From: an uncultured Eubacteriales bacterium
GTDB taxonomy: Bacteria > Bacillota > Clostridia > Oscillospirales > Oscillospiraceae
Reading direction: 5' to 3'
DNA: 64,000 bases
Assembly: GCA_900317905.1 (NCBI GenBank)
Contig: ONIN01000006.1
Location: 1 to 64,000, forward strand
Positions 47,851 through 57,121 of the stretch are shown in pieces. Each line of letters opens with the position of its first letter. The first letter of the stretch is position 1. The translations under genes and the position numbers were made by a program. The notes under the pieces were generated by a model, which was not told the origin of the DNA, made no database searches, and was given only the letters and a program-made list of their open reading frames with translations.

Positions 47851-49689
47851 ATGAAGAAGAGAATCGCCGCAATGATCCTGGTTCTGGCCATGGTCTTTGC
47901 ACTGGTTGCCTGCGGAAGCAAGGAAGCCAGTACCCCCGCCGGTTCCGCTGACGAGGCCGCTGCGCCCGCCGGTGGCTCCAGCATCGCCGTGTGCCTGGCT
48001 TCCGAGCCCGACACCATCGACCCCGCGCTGAACTCCGCCGTGGATGGCGCCACCATGCTGGCCCACCTGTTCTCCGGCCTGGCCAAGTGGGCTCAGGACG
48101 CTGACGGCAACCTCACCATCGTCCCCGATGCTGCTGAAGAGCTGACCGAGGGCGTTGTGAACGACGACGGCACTGTCACCTACACCTACACTCTGCGCGA
48201 CGGCCTGGTCTGGTCTGACGGTCAGCCTGTCACCGCCAACGACTTTGTGTTCGCATGGCAGCGTGCCGCTTCCACCGATCTGGCTGCTGACTACGGCTAC
48301 ATGTTCGAGGTCGTTGACGGCTACGCCGACATCTGGGAGACCGATGATGACGGCAACTTCGTCAACCCCGACGCGAAGCTGAATGTCGAGGCTCCCGACG
48401 ACAAGACCATCGTGGTCACCCTCGCCAACGCGATCTCCTACTGGAACGAGCTGCTGGCCTTCCCGACCTACTTCCCCGTCCGTGAGGACGTCGTCGCTGA
48501 CGAAGCCTGGGCAACCGATCCCAGCACCTATGTCTGCAACGGCATGTACACCATGACCGGCTGGGACCACAACAGCCTGATCACCCTGACCAAGAACCCC
48601 AACCACCCCGACGCCGATGAGGTCACCATGGACACCATCGAGTTCTACCTCTCCGACGACGCCAACAACCAGCTGTCCAACTTCAAGAACGGCACCTGGC
48701 AGCTGATCGACGACGTGCCCACCAACGAGATCGCCAACCTGAAGGCTGAGTATCCCGACGAGTTCGTCGTTGCTGGCCAGATTGGCACCTACTATGTCTG
48801 CTGGAACGTCAATGAGAACATCCTGCCCGCTTCCTCCACCCTGACCGGTGTTGAGGCTGAGGCTGCCAAGGCTGAGATCCGCAACGCCATCAGCCTGCTG
48901 TTCGACCGTGAGTACATCGTTGACGAGATCGCTCAGGGCGGCCAGGTCCCCGCTGCCTCCTTCGTGGCCATGGGCATGACCGACGCTGACGGCTCCGAGT
49001 TCTACAAGAACGCCAACGGCACCGGCGGCTACTACGACGCCTCCGCCGACGCCGTGCAGGACAACTTCGACAAGGCTGTCGAGGTCCTGAAGAAGTACTA
49101 CACCTTCGACGAGTCCACCGGCAAGTTCACCGACTTCCCGAGCCTGACCTACCTCTACAACACCTCTGAGGGCCACAAGGCCATCGGCGAGTATCTGCAG
49201 AGCGCTCTGGACGCTGTGGGCATCACCATGAACCTGGAGAACCAGGAGTGGAACACCTTCCTGAACACCCGTAAGCAGGGCGATTACTCCATCGCTCGCA
49301 ACGGCTGGCTGGCCGACTACAACGATCCCATCTGCTTCCTGGATATGTGGACCACCGCCTCCGGCAACAACGACGTCCAGTTCGGCAAGGGCGACCACGC
49401 TGATGTCGCTTGCTACAACCTGGATCTGACCGAGTACGGCTATGACGTCAAGGTCGAGAACGGCACCTGGGCTGAGACCTACGACGTGCTGATCTCCACC
49501 ATCAAGAGCTGCACCGACAACGAGGCCCGCTACGCTATGATGCACATCGCTGAGGATATGCTCATGGCCACCGGCTGCATCTGCCCGCTGTACTTCTACA
49601 CCGATCTGTACATGATCGACGACAGCGTTCAGGGCTTCTTCTCCAACCCCCTCGGCTACAAGTACTTCATGTACTGCACCGTGGGCTAA
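47851..49689 (+). CDS. oppA: Oligopeptide-binding lipoprotein OppA
   Basis: Extracellular ligand-binding protein of the peptide importer (SBP family 5). 612 residues: lipoprotein signal with lipobox LVAC (C21), a short Ala/Pro linker, then the three-domain fold (DTIDPALNSAVDGATMLAHL; YTLRDGLVWSDGQPVTANDF; RNGWLADYNDPICFLDMW). AAAGGA lies about 10 nt before the ATG. Lying last in the operon, it is set off by a hairpin and ends at a strong terminator. Codon use is strongly biased to C-ending codons, in line with high expression. Confidence 0.95.
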   Translation: MKKRIAAMILVLAMVFALVACGSKEASTPAGSADEAAAPAGGSSIAVCLASEPDTIDPALNSAVDGATMLAHLFSGLAKWAQDADGNLTIVPDAAEELTEGVVNDDGTVTYTYTLRDGLVWSDGQPVTANDFVFAWQRAASTDLAADYGYMFEVVDGYADIWETDDDGNFVNPDAKLNVEAPDDKTIVVTLANAISYWNELLAFPTYFPVREDVVADEAWATDPSTYVCNGMYTMTGWDHNSLITLTKNPNHPDADEVTMDTIEFYLSDDANNQLSNFKNGTWQLIDDVPTNEIANLKAEYPDEFVVAGQIGTYYVCWNVNENILPASSTLTGVEAEAAKAEIRNAISLLFDREYIVDEIAQGGQVPAASFVAMGMTDADGSEFYKNANGTGGYYDASADAVQDNFDKAVEVLKKYYTFDESTGKFTDFPSLTYLYNTSEGHKAIGEYLQSALDAVGITMNLENQEWNTFLNTRKQGDYSIARNGWLADYNDPICFLDMWTTASGNNDVQFGKGDHADVACYNLDLTEYGYDVKVENGTWAETYDVLISTIKSCTDNEARYAMMHIAEDMLMATGCICPLYFYTDLYMIDDSVQGFFSNPLGYKYFMYCTVG

Positions 49690-49730
49690 AATCCGCTTTA
49701 GAATCAACGGTTTTTAGGTAATCTACGAGG

Positions 49731-49774
49731 CGCTGCCTCCACCGGTTTTCCGCCGGTTGGAGGCAGCGTTTTTT
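49731..49774 (+). terminator. Intrinsic terminator of the opp operon
   Basis: Stem CGCTGCCTCCA / TGGAGGCAGCG plus an inner CCGG pair with one bulge, then T6. Confidence 0.92.
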
Positions 49775-49871
49775 CATTTTTATCGCAGTCGGAATCCAAA
49801 AAAAACAGCGCCTTGTTTTGGCTGTTATTAACAAAATTAATTCTTAATATCTTAATATGTGGACATGGAAA

Positions 49872-49900
49872 TTGACAGTGATTTCTTTCTATGGTAACAT
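49872..49900 (+). promoter_or_regulatory. Promoter of the large secreted protein gene
   Basis: TTGACA (49872-49877), 17 nt, TAACAT (49895-49900). The -10 lies inside a 17-bp palindrome. Confidence 0.75.
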
Positions 49901-49909
49901 TTTGTTACC
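49893..49909. promoter_or_regulatory. Palindromic operator candidate over the -10 box
   Basis: GGTAACA-TTT-TGTTACC, a perfect 7-bp inverted repeat covering the -10 and the start point. A repressor here would shut off the gene at 49951. A TGTTAACA palindrome (49924-49931) follows in the leader. Confidence 0.6.
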
Positions 49910-49950
49910 GTATATTGTGTAAGTGTTAACAATAAGAAAGGAGTCTTCCA

Positions 49951-52380
49951 ATGCGCAAAAGATTACTGAGCGTTCTGCTGGTTATTGCCATGGTTCTCAC
50001 GCTGATGCCCATGGCTGTTTTCGCGGCAGACAATGACGGCGCACCCGCCGGCAGTGCGACCGTCGCAGTCCCGGTCTACGGAAAGTTTATTGCCGACATC
50101 ATCAACGATCCCACTTTGGATCTTCAGAAGCTGTCTCAGAAGCTGAAGACCGCCGCCCAGGATGTCATTGCCGGCGCCAAGATCCCGGATGTGGACATGG
50201 TGCTCGTCAGTGACGACGGCTATGAGTATCCGCTGGTCAACAACGGTGCTTCCGACGCCAACTTCCTGACATCCGTCTGCCTGGAGGCCGACGGCATGAT
50301 GAGCATGGGAGCCGACGCGGTCAAGACGATCCAGGACTTCATCGGCAAGATGATTTCTGCCATGCCCGGCATGGACACCCTGGACAGCCTGAACCAGTTC
50401 TACAAGCTCTACGGCGCTGAGAACGTGCCCGCTGGTGAGTACACCCTCAAGGTAAAGGCCATCCGCACCGACGGCTATGTCCTCATCCAGCCCGAGAGCG
50501 GCAGCGTCCGCGTCAATGTGGTGGACGGCCGCGTGAATTACGTCGGCTATAAGAAGGTTCTGGCTGAGTTCGACACTGCCGCCAAGCTGAAGGAAAGCCT
50601 CTATGCTGTGGCGGACAAGCTGGGAGTTTTAGCCGATGGCGCCAAGGCCGTCGTAGACAAGATGATGGCCGCTCCCGACAAGGCGGTCGAGCTTGTCAAC
50701 AGCGTACCCGGATTCGGGGACCTGCTGAATAGAATGATGCCCGGCTGGTCGGATCTGCTGAAGCTCCCGGTCGTCACCGTGAGCCTGCCCGGCGTGTTCC
50801 TCACCACCAGGGATCCCGGCTTCAGCTTCACCTCTGCTGACTTCGGCGGCAACCCGCTGCCCGGCTGCGAGTTCCTGATGGTCAACCGCGAGGAGACCGA
50901 GAAGATCGTCAAGGCCGCGGTCGCTATGGGTCAGGAGACCTTCCAGAACGCCATGTCTCTGGTGGGCTCCGAAGGCTTCACCTGGGACGAGCTGAACTTC
51001 CTCAAGGCGGACATCGTCGCCATGGACGAGGAGACCCAGCAGCTGTCCTTCAACCCCGATCAGATCATCAAGCTCCTCGGCACCTACTGGGCTCTGTTTG
51101 AGGCCTCTGCCAACGAGCCCTTCAACAAGTTCATGAGCGCGGAGACCGACCTCCGCCTGCCCGCCATCCTCAAGGCTGTTGCGGACGAGAACGGCCTCGT
51201 CACCTTCAATGAGGACAGCAACATCACCCTCACCTGGTCTGTCCAGATCCTCATCAAGATGGGCCACCTCACCGCCCAGATGATCGAGGACGCCGAGATC
51301 CCCGAGAACGCGTTTGAAAACGAGAGTCTCCAGTCTGTGGTGGAGCTGATCCTCAAGGTCTCCAAGGTCGCCGCCAAGTACGGTGAGAAGTTCATTGACG
51401 AGTCCGGCGAAGTGGTCACCAACCTGCTCAACGACTGGGTCTATTACCTGCTGATGAACGACGATCTGGCTTCCGCCGGTCGTGACATTCTGGAGCGCTT
51501 CGGCATGATGGACGAGGATACCCTGTCTCTGCTGGATCTGCTGCCCACCCACGCGCTGCTGACTGCCAAGATGCCCACCGGTCATTACATCCTCTTCGAG
51601 ACCAAGACCCCCGAGGGCTTCACCCGCAGCCCGCTGTTCTACACCGTCGTGGTCACCTGGAACACCGAGTCTGAGGACGTCCGTGACTGGTGCTATGTGA
51701 ACGTTGCCAACCTGGGTGTCATCGGCCCCTACATTGCCGAGGATCTCTACACCACCGTCCGCAACACCAGTTACGTTGCCAAGGCGGATGAGCTGCTCAA
51801 CCAGTTCACCGGCGGCAAGAGCGGTACCCTGCTGCAGAACATCTTCACCGGCAAGGTCGCAGGCACCGGCGAAACCTTCGACATGAGCGCTCTGGCCATC
51901 GCCTATCAGGCGAACCTGATCTACAACAGCCTGGGCGGCAAGAACATCTACGAGTCCGAGCAGGCCTGCGCCGATGCTCTGGCCAAGTACCTCTATGCCC
52001 ACGGCCGTACCTACCAGAATATGCTGATGTTCAGCTATGAGGTCGCTGTAAAGTCCAAGGCGGTCATCACCAGCGAGATTACCCCCGACTGGATGTTCTA
52101 CACCCCCTCCACCAGCATCCGCACCAACATCGCGCTGAAGGCCAAGGCCATCGGCCAGAAGATCGCTGACGGCATCTACGCCGGCGACAGCAAGCTGCTG
52201 AGCGGCACCAAGGATGCCCTGAACAGCATCGTGGACAAGATCGACACCAGCAACCATGTCCAGCCGATCCTGAATAAGATCCAGGCCAAGATTCAGGAGA
52301 CCACCACCAGCATGGTGACCAAGGCGATCGAGAATACTACTTCTGCCGTGAAGGGACTTCTGTCCAGACTCTTCAAATAA
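49951..52380 (+). CDS. Large secreted protein with a split SpaA/prealbumin-like domain, unknown function
   Basis: An 809-residue exported protein beginning with a cleavable signal (MRKRLLSVLLVIAMVLTLMP..., cleavage near A25). An N-terminal part has VPAGEYTLKVKA (about 155) and then helices rich in Lys/Val. A strand pair typical of SpaA-type folds, LPGCEFLMVN (about 303-312), is followed only about 230 residues later by MPTGHYILFETKTPEGFTRSP (from 541), where related domains need about 50. The gap is helical. No LPXTG, SLH or lipobox is visible, so it may be released or held by other proteins. GAAAGGAG precedes the ATG; promoter with palindromic operator upstream. Confidence 0.75.
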   Translation: MRKRLLSVLLVIAMVLTLMPMAVFAADNDGAPAGSATVAVPVYGKFIADIINDPTLDLQKLSQKLKTAAQDVIAGAKIPDVDMVLVSDDGYEYPLVNNGASDANFLTSVCLEADGMMSMGADAVKTIQDFIGKMISAMPGMDTLDSLNQFYKLYGAENVPAGEYTLKVKAIRTDGYVLIQPESGSVRVNVVDGRVNYVGYKKVLAEFDTAAKLKESLYAVADKLGVLADGAKAVVDKMMAAPDKAVELVNSVPGFGDLLNRMMPGWSDLLKLPVVTVSLPGVFLTTRDPGFSFTSADFGGNPLPGCEFLMVNREETEKIVKAAVAMGQETFQNAMSLVGSEGFTWDELNFLKADIVAMDEETQQLSFNPDQIIKLLGTYWALFEASANEPFNKFMSAETDLRLPAILKAVADENGLVTFNEDSNITLTWSVQILIKMGHLTAQMIEDAEIPENAFENESLQSVVELILKVSKVAAKYGEKFIDESGEVVTNLLNDWVYYLLMNDDLASAGRDILERFGMMDEDTLSLLDLLPTHALLTAKMPTGHYILFETKTPEGFTRSPLFYTVVVTWNTESEDVRDWCYVNVANLGVIGPYIAEDLYTTVRNTSYVAKADELLNQFTGGKSGTLLQNIFTGKVAGTGETFDMSALAIAYQANLIYNSLGGKNIYESEQACADALAKYLYAHGRTYQNMLMFSYEVAVKSKAVITSEITPDWMFYTPSTSIRTNIALKAKAIGQKIADGIYAGDSKLLSGTKDALNSIVDKIDTSNHVQPILNKIQAKIQETTTSMVTKAIENTTSAVKGLLSRLFK

Positions 52381-52419
52381 GTCCCCAAACAACGGTCTGA
52401 AAACCGATTGAATCCAAGC

Positions 52420-52460
52420 AAGAACAACCCCCGTACCGTGGTACGGGGGTTGTTCTTTTT
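52420..52460. terminator. Strong intrinsic terminator
   Basis: An 18-bp perfect stem (52420-52437 with 52440-52457) followed by T-run; lies between converging genes ending at 52380 and 52464. Confidence 0.92.
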
Positions 52461-52463
52461 GTA

Positions 52464-53243
52464 TTACAGCTTCAGATAGTCCTGAATGGCTTTTGGCGCT
52501 CCGGCGAGGATGCCGGGCTTGCTGCCGTCTCTGGGGAGCGGCGTGCCGTCGGGCTTCAAGCACTGCCCACCGGCTTCCTCTACGATCAGCGCGCCGGCGG
52601 CGTAGTCCCAGAGACTCACCTGCAGCTCGAAGTACAGCCCGGCGCGTCCGGCCGCCACGGTGCAGAGATCCAGGGCGGCGGAGCCCTCTCTGCGCAGATC
52701 GAGACTGGCGGCAAAGACCTTCTTGGCGATATCGAAGGTCTGTTCGGCAAGGGCGGCGTCGTAAGGGGCCGTGCCGAAGACTGCGACGTTTTCCTTCAGA
52801 TCGCCGTCGGCAACGTGGATCGGGCTGCCATTGAGGAAGGCGCCCCGCCCTTTGATGGCAGTGAACATTTCATCTACATAGGGATTGTACACCGCGCCCG
52901 CCGCCACCGTGCCCTTCTCGGCATAGGCCACGGAAATGCAGCTGTGGTGGAACCCGTGGACGAAGTTCATGGTGCCGTCGATGGGGTCGATGATGAACAG
53001 CTGCTCCGAGTCCAGCCGATCCCGATCCTGCATCTCCTCGCAGAAGAAGTGGGCATCCGGAAACGCCGTGCGCAGTCGCTCCATCAGCAGTTCCTGCACC
53101 CGGCGGTCATATTCGGTGACCACGTCCCGGCGTCCGGTTTTGGTCTCCGCCAGAATGCCCCGGGCCTGGAGCATCAGCTCTGCCGCCTCCCGCTGGGCAG
53201 CTTCGATGTGTTTGAGAATGGTTTCGTAACGATTGGCTTCCAT
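52464..53243 (-). CDS. Inositol monophosphatase family protein
   Basis: Mg2+-dependent phosphatase of the IMPase/SuhB/FBPase superfamily; substrate could be inositol phosphate, fructose-1,6-bisphosphate, PAP or another. 259 residues with metal-site motifs FFCEEMQ, IIDPIDGTMNFVHG and WDYAAGALIVEEAGG in order. The start at 53243 follows AAGGAGA at about 6 nt; a longer in-frame reading extends into the SGNH gene and lacks a ribosome site. It is 19 nt after the SGNH hydrolase gene, apparently co-transcribed. The precise substrate is not predictable. Confidence 0.93.
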   Translation of the reverse strand: MEANRYETILKHIEAAQREAAELMLQARGILAETKTGRRDVVTEYDRRVQELLMERLRTAFPDAHFFCEEMQDRDRLDSEQLFIIDPIDGTMNFVHGFHHSCISVAYAEKGTVAAGAVYNPYVDEMFTAIKGRGAFLNGSPIHVADGDLKENVAVFGTAPYDAALAEQTFDIAKKVFAASLDLRREGSAALDLCTVAAGRAGLYFELQVSLWDYAAGALIVEEAGGQCLKPDGTPLPRDGSKPGILAGAPKAIQDYLKL

Positions 53244-53262
53244 CTTTTTCTCCTTTTCGGAA

Positions 53263-53949
53263 TCAGACCGCGTAATCGCGGAGAATTGCGGTTTTGTCCG
53301 GATCCAGCCGGATGCGGGCGGCCTCCGCCGACTCAATGGCCAGGGGAAGACCGTTTTCCCCTTCGAAATCTGCCCTGAAATCCACACCATCATCGGGGAG
53401 GGCGGAGAGATCCTGCTCTCCGGTCAGCAGCGCGGCGAATATGGCGGCGATCAGATAATCCCCGTAGGCGGAGGCGTGGGCACCGTCCGTCCAGAAGAGG
53501 TCGATCTCCGGGTGCGCCTGCTGCACCTGCTCGAACCGCTCGCCCACCGGGGCCAGCAGTGCGCCGCACTCCGCCGCCAGACGGCGATAGCAGTCCGACA
53601 TCTGCTTCGTGACCTCGGACTCGCCCCGCATGGCCCAGGTCATGTAGACCACCGGCCTCGTTCCCGCGGCTTCGCAGAGCCGGAAGATCCGCTTCGCGTT
53701 TTCGAAGGTTGTCTGCTCGTCGGGGAAGGGGTGTGCCTGCTGCTGCAGGACGCAGAAATCGTAGTTGCCGTAGAGGATCGCGAACCGCACCGCGAAGTAT
53801 TCCTCCCGGTGCCAGGCCAGATCCTTGTTGGAATAGGCCAGCATGGTGACCTCCGGCTTTTCACCGGTGAGACTTTGCACCATGTTTGCAAAGGTGTGGG
53901 GCATATCGTTGAAATAGGTGTGGCTGTTGCCGACGAACAGGACGCGCAT
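53263..53949 (-). CDS. SGNH/GDSL-type hydrolase
   Basis: Probable esterase or acetyl-hydrolase. 228 residues: block I VGNSHTYFND with catalytic Ser (S9), and the C-terminal DGAHASAYGDYLIAA carrying the Asp/His pair, the pattern of SGNH hydrolases related to carbohydrate or peptidoglycan acetyl-esterases. No signal peptide, so intracellular. GGAGG lies about 8 nt before the ATG; a good promoter precedes it. Its operon partner is the IMPase-family enzyme. Natural substrate unknown. Confidence 0.85.
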   Translation of the reverse strand: MRVLFVGNSHTYFNDMPHTFANMVQSLTGEKPEVTMLAYSNKDLAWHREEYFAVRFAILYGNYDFCVLQQQAHPFPDEQTTFENAKRIFRLCEAAGTRPVVYMTWAMRGESEVTKQMSDCYRRLAAECGALLAPVGERFEQVQQAHPEIDLFWTDGAHASAYGDYLIAAIFAALLTGEQDLSALPDDGVDFRADFEGENGLPLAIESAEAARIRLDPDKTAILRDYAV

Positions 53950-53985
53950 GGCGAAACCTCCATTATGAACGGTTTTTCTCTGTAA

Positions 53986-54014
53986 ATTTTATCCGATTCC
54001 AATCAGAATTGCAA
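53986..54014 (-). promoter_or_regulatory. Promoter of the SGNH-IMPase operon
   Basis: On the minus strand, TTGCAA (54009-54014), 17 nt, TAAAAT (53986-53991). Confidence 0.7.
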
Positions 54015-54024
54015 TCCCATCCAA

Positions 54025-54056
54025 CAAAAAATGCCCACCCGGTTTTCCGGGTGGGC
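54025..54056 (-). terminator. Intrinsic terminator of the SLH protein gene
   Basis: Stem GCCCACCCGG / CCGGGTGGGC (54033-54056) followed on the minus strand by T6. Confidence 0.92.
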
Positions 54057-54071
54057 AAAAGGGATCGCTGC

Positions 54072-57029
54072 TTACTTGGCAGGATTGAAATCGCGATACA
54101 GGAAGGTCACGATCTCGCTGCGGGTGCAGACTTTGGTAGGCTCGAAGGTGGTGGGAGTGGTGCCGGTGGTGATGTCGGCCTGAACAGCCCACAGGACAGC
54201 ATTGTAGTACCAGTCAGCGGTGGCCACATCGGTGAAGGGGTTGGCAGTCACAACGACAGGAGACTTGGCAAAGCGCCACAGGAAGGTAACGCTCTCAGCA
54301 CGGGAAACCTGAACGTTGGGGCTGAAGGTGGTGGGAGTGGTACCGGTGGTGATCTTCTCCTGGACAGCCCACAGGACTGCATTGTAGAACCAGTCGGCGG
54401 CGGTCACGTCGGTGAAGGGGTTCACGGTGTTGGTGACAACGGGCTGACCGGCGGCACGATACAGGAAGGTGACCATCTCGGCACGGGTGCAGTTGTTATA
54501 GGGCTCGAAGGTGGTGGGAGTGGTGCCGGTGGTGACCGCGGGCTTGGCGTTCACGGCCCAGACAACCGCCTTATAGAACCAGTCGCCGGTGTTGACATCG
54601 GTGAAGTTCTCGGTGGGCTCCTCAGGCTTGACGGGATCCACATCGCGCTTCTCGGTGTGAGCGGCGTCACGCTTGCAGACGCGGGTCTCCTCGCCCTTCT
54701 CGGTGGCGGTGGCGGCCTTGGTCACGGTACACTCGCCCCAGTCATGACCCAGAGCGGCGACTTCCTCGCCCTTCTTGATGGTCTTGCCGCAAACCTTGCA
54801 GATCTCGTCGCCGCTGTAGCCCTTCTCTTCGCAGGTGGCGGGCTTGACGTTCTTCAGCTCGGTGTCGTGGGTGACGCAGTCAGCGTAGTGGATGGTGGCG
54901 CTCTTCAGAACGTCGTTCCCGGCCTTGACAACCACGTTGGTCCAATCCTGGCTGGTGCTGCCGTAGTAGACGTCCTTCACGTTGGTGCCGTCAAAAGCGT
55001 TGTTCTCAACCTTGACCAGGCTCTTCGGGAGCGTCACGGACTTGAGGCCGAGGCAATCATAGAAAGCGTTGAAGCCGATGGTGGTGACACCCTCGGGAAC
55101 CTTGACGCTGGTGAGCTTGTCGCAGCCTCTGAAAGCGCCGTCAGCAATGGCGCTGACCGGCAGACCGTCCAGAGTCTCGGGGATCACCAGATCGCCGGAA
55201 GCGGTCTTCTGGCAGCCGGTGATGACCACGGACTTGCCGTCAGCAGCGGGCGCCCAGGTCAGGGGGCTGGCATCCTCGGCATAGTGCACGGTGACCTTGT
55301 CGTTGTTGCGATACAGATCGCCGAGCTTGATCCAATCCTGCTCGCCGCTCTGGAAGTAGATGTCCTTCAGGGCGGGATCGCTGGCGAAGGTGTCGGCGGC
55401 CAGGCTCTTCAGGCTCTTGGGCAGGGTGGCGCTGGCCAGCTTGGCGCAGTTGGCAAAGGCCTCTTTATCGATGGTGGTGACACCCTCGGGCACGACCACG
55501 CTGGTCAGGGACACGCAGCCCTTGAAGGCGCGGGCGCCAATGACGGTGACAGCCTCGGGGATGTTGACGTTGACCAGCTTGCTGCAGCCGTTAAAGGCGT
55601 CAGCACCGATGGCGGTGACAGTGGAGGGGATGGTGACGTCGGTGATCTTGGCCTTGTTGGCGTTCTTCGCGAAAGCCTCCTCGCGGATGGCGTTGACCAA
55701 AGCGGTGCCGACCTTGTCGGGGATGACGACCTTCTCAGCAGAGCCAAGGTACTCCTTGATGCTGGCGGTCTTCTTATCGACGCTGATCACATAGATGAAG
55801 TTGGCGTCCTTGACTTCGGTGGGAGAGGGGATCTTCCAGGTGCCGTCCTTGACGTTGTAGGTGACCTCGGTGGGCAGATCGCTCTGGTAATCATAGACGG
55901 TGGCGCCAACGATGGAGGCAGCCTCCTCGCGGGTCACCACGGTGTCGGGAGCGAACTTCTTGTCAGCGGGGACGGAGACGTACTCCTTCTCCACGGCCCA
56001 CAGGATGGCATCGTAGTAGGGGGAATTCTCGGTGATGTCAGTAAAGGGATTCTTGGTGGTCTCGGCGTTGGCAGTCTTCATGCCGTCAGCGTACCACTTC
56101 AGCCAGACGATGTTCACGCGCTTGTTGGGAACGGTGATGGACTCGGTGGCCTCGTTCAGCAGCTCAGCCTTGGCGGGCGCAAGCTTGGTGCCGGCAGGGA
56201 TGGTGACCTTCTCAACATGGCTCTTGTCTCTGGTGCAGGTGCGCTGCTCCACGCCGTCCTGAGAATCGGTGACCTTGGTGGCCAGTCTCCAGTAACCCCA
56301 GTCATGGCTCAGAGCGGGAACCTTCTGGCCGTACTTGGGATCGCTGTTCTTGGTGCCGCAGACCTTGCAGATGCTGTCGCCGGTGTAGCCGTCTTCAGTG
56401 CAGGTGGCGGCGCGGGCGTTCAGGGTCTCGAACTCGTGCTTGTCAGAATCGCAGATGACGTCCCACTTGAGGTCCAGTAGCTTGTCGTTGCCAGTCTTCG
56501 CGATGCCGTTTCTGGTGAGGTTCTCGGCCTGCTTGGTGCCGCCGAAATAGACCTTCTCCAGAGCGGTGCCCTTGAATGCATTCTGGGCAATGCTCTTGAC
56601 GGTGGGAGCCAGGGTCAGCTTGGCCAGCTTGGAGCAGCCGGAGAAGGCGTTCTCGTCAATGCTGGCAACATCCGCCGGAATGGTGACGCTCTCCAGAGCG
56701 GTGCAGCCGGCGAAAGCAGAGCTGCCGATCTTCGTGGCAGACTTCGGGATGGAGACGCTCTCCAGGGCGGTGAAGCCGTTGAAAGCGAAGTTGCCGATGG
56801 AAGTCACGCCCTCTTCCACGATCACAGTCTTGACCGTGGTCTTGAGGCTGCTCCAATCAGCCGGTTTGGTGGCGGTGTAGTTCGGCATAGCGCCGTTGCA
56901 GCTGACCATCAGCACAGTGTCGTTGTCGCGGGTCGAGTAGATGACCTCGTCTGCGGCAAGCGCGCCGAAAGGCAGCAGCGTGAGCATCATGCATGCAACC
57001 AGCAGGATGCTCCACAATCTTTTCTTCAT
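54072..57029 (-). CDS. BspA-type repeat protein with SLH cell-wall anchor
   Basis: Exported surface protein. 985 residues: signal peptide (MKKRLWSILLVACMMLTLLP...), BspA/LRR_5 leucine-rich repeats in two blocks (about 65-180 and 490-700; units such as IGSSAFAGCTALESVTIP), two Cys-pair segments (GDSICKVCG, GDEICKVCG), one divergent SLH unit in the middle (about 340-385), and three SLH units at the C-terminus (each FTDV...DWFYxAVLWAV...TxxEMVTFLYR). SLH modules bind pyruvylated wall polysaccharide, so the LRR region is displayed, possibly for adhesion. The start at 57029 follows AGGAGG at 8 nt. No enzymatic motif seen. Confidence 0.92.
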   Translation of the reverse strand: MKKRLWSILLVACMMLTLLPFGALAADEVIYSTRDNDTVLMVSCNGAMPNYTATKPADWSSLKTTVKTVIVEEGVTSIGNFAFNGFTALESVSIPKSATKIGSSAFAGCTALESVTIPADVASIDENAFSGCSKLAKLTLAPTVKSIAQNAFKGTALEKVYFGGTKQAENLTRNGIAKTGNDKLLDLKWDVICDSDKHEFETLNARAATCTEDGYTGDSICKVCGTKNSDPKYGQKVPALSHDWGYWRLATKVTDSQDGVEQRTCTRDKSHVEKVTIPAGTKLAPAKAELLNEATESITVPNKRVNIVWLKWYADGMKTANAETTKNPFTDITENSPYYDAILWAVEKEYVSVPADKKFAPDTVVTREEAASIVGATVYDYQSDLPTEVTYNVKDGTWKIPSPTEVKDANFIYVISVDKKTASIKEYLGSAEKVVIPDKVGTALVNAIREEAFAKNANKAKITDVTIPSTVTAIGADAFNGCSKLVNVNIPEAVTVIGARAFKGCVSLTSVVVPEGVTTIDKEAFANCAKLASATLPKSLKSLAADTFASDPALKDIYFQSGEQDWIKLGDLYRNNDKVTVHYAEDASPLTWAPAADGKSVVITGCQKTASGDLVIPETLDGLPVSAIADGAFRGCDKLTSVKVPEGVTTIGFNAFYDCLGLKSVTLPKSLVKVENNAFDGTNVKDVYYGSTSQDWTNVVVKAGNDVLKSATIHYADCVTHDTELKNVKPATCEEKGYSGDEICKVCGKTIKKGEEVAALGHDWGECTVTKAATATEKGEETRVCKRDAAHTEKRDVDPVKPEEPTENFTDVNTGDWFYKAVVWAVNAKPAVTTGTTPTTFEPYNNCTRAEMVTFLYRAAGQPVVTNTVNPFTDVTAADWFYNAVLWAVQEKITTGTTPTTFSPNVQVSRAESVTFLWRFAKSPVVVTANPFTDVATADWYYNAVLWAVQADITTGTTPTTFEPTKVCTRSEIVTFLYRDFNPAK

Positions 57030-57091
57030 CTTGTTGCCTCCTAAAGTACATATTTGCCGAAAGGAAATCCCTTCCGGCTGTTGACATAATG

Positions 57092-57120
57092 ATTTTACCA
57101 TCAACTACGCATAAAATCAA
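57092..57120 (-). promoter_or_regulatory. Promoter of the SLH surface protein gene
   Basis: On the minus strand, TTGATT (57115-57120), 17 nt, TAAAAT (57092-57097). A TGTTAACA palindrome (57122-57129) sits immediately upstream of the -35. Confidence 0.75.
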
Positions 57121-57121
57121 G

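Noticed and set aside
47830..49707. 625-codon minus-strand ORF opposite oppA
   Set aside because: Gly/Val/Asp-rich shadow of a highly biased gene; oppA is unambiguous.
54009..56480. 823-codon plus-strand ORF opposite the SLH protein gene
   Set aside because: Gly/Val/Asp-rich shadow with repeats that mirror the SLH/BspA repeats on the real strand; it begins in the terminator of that gene.
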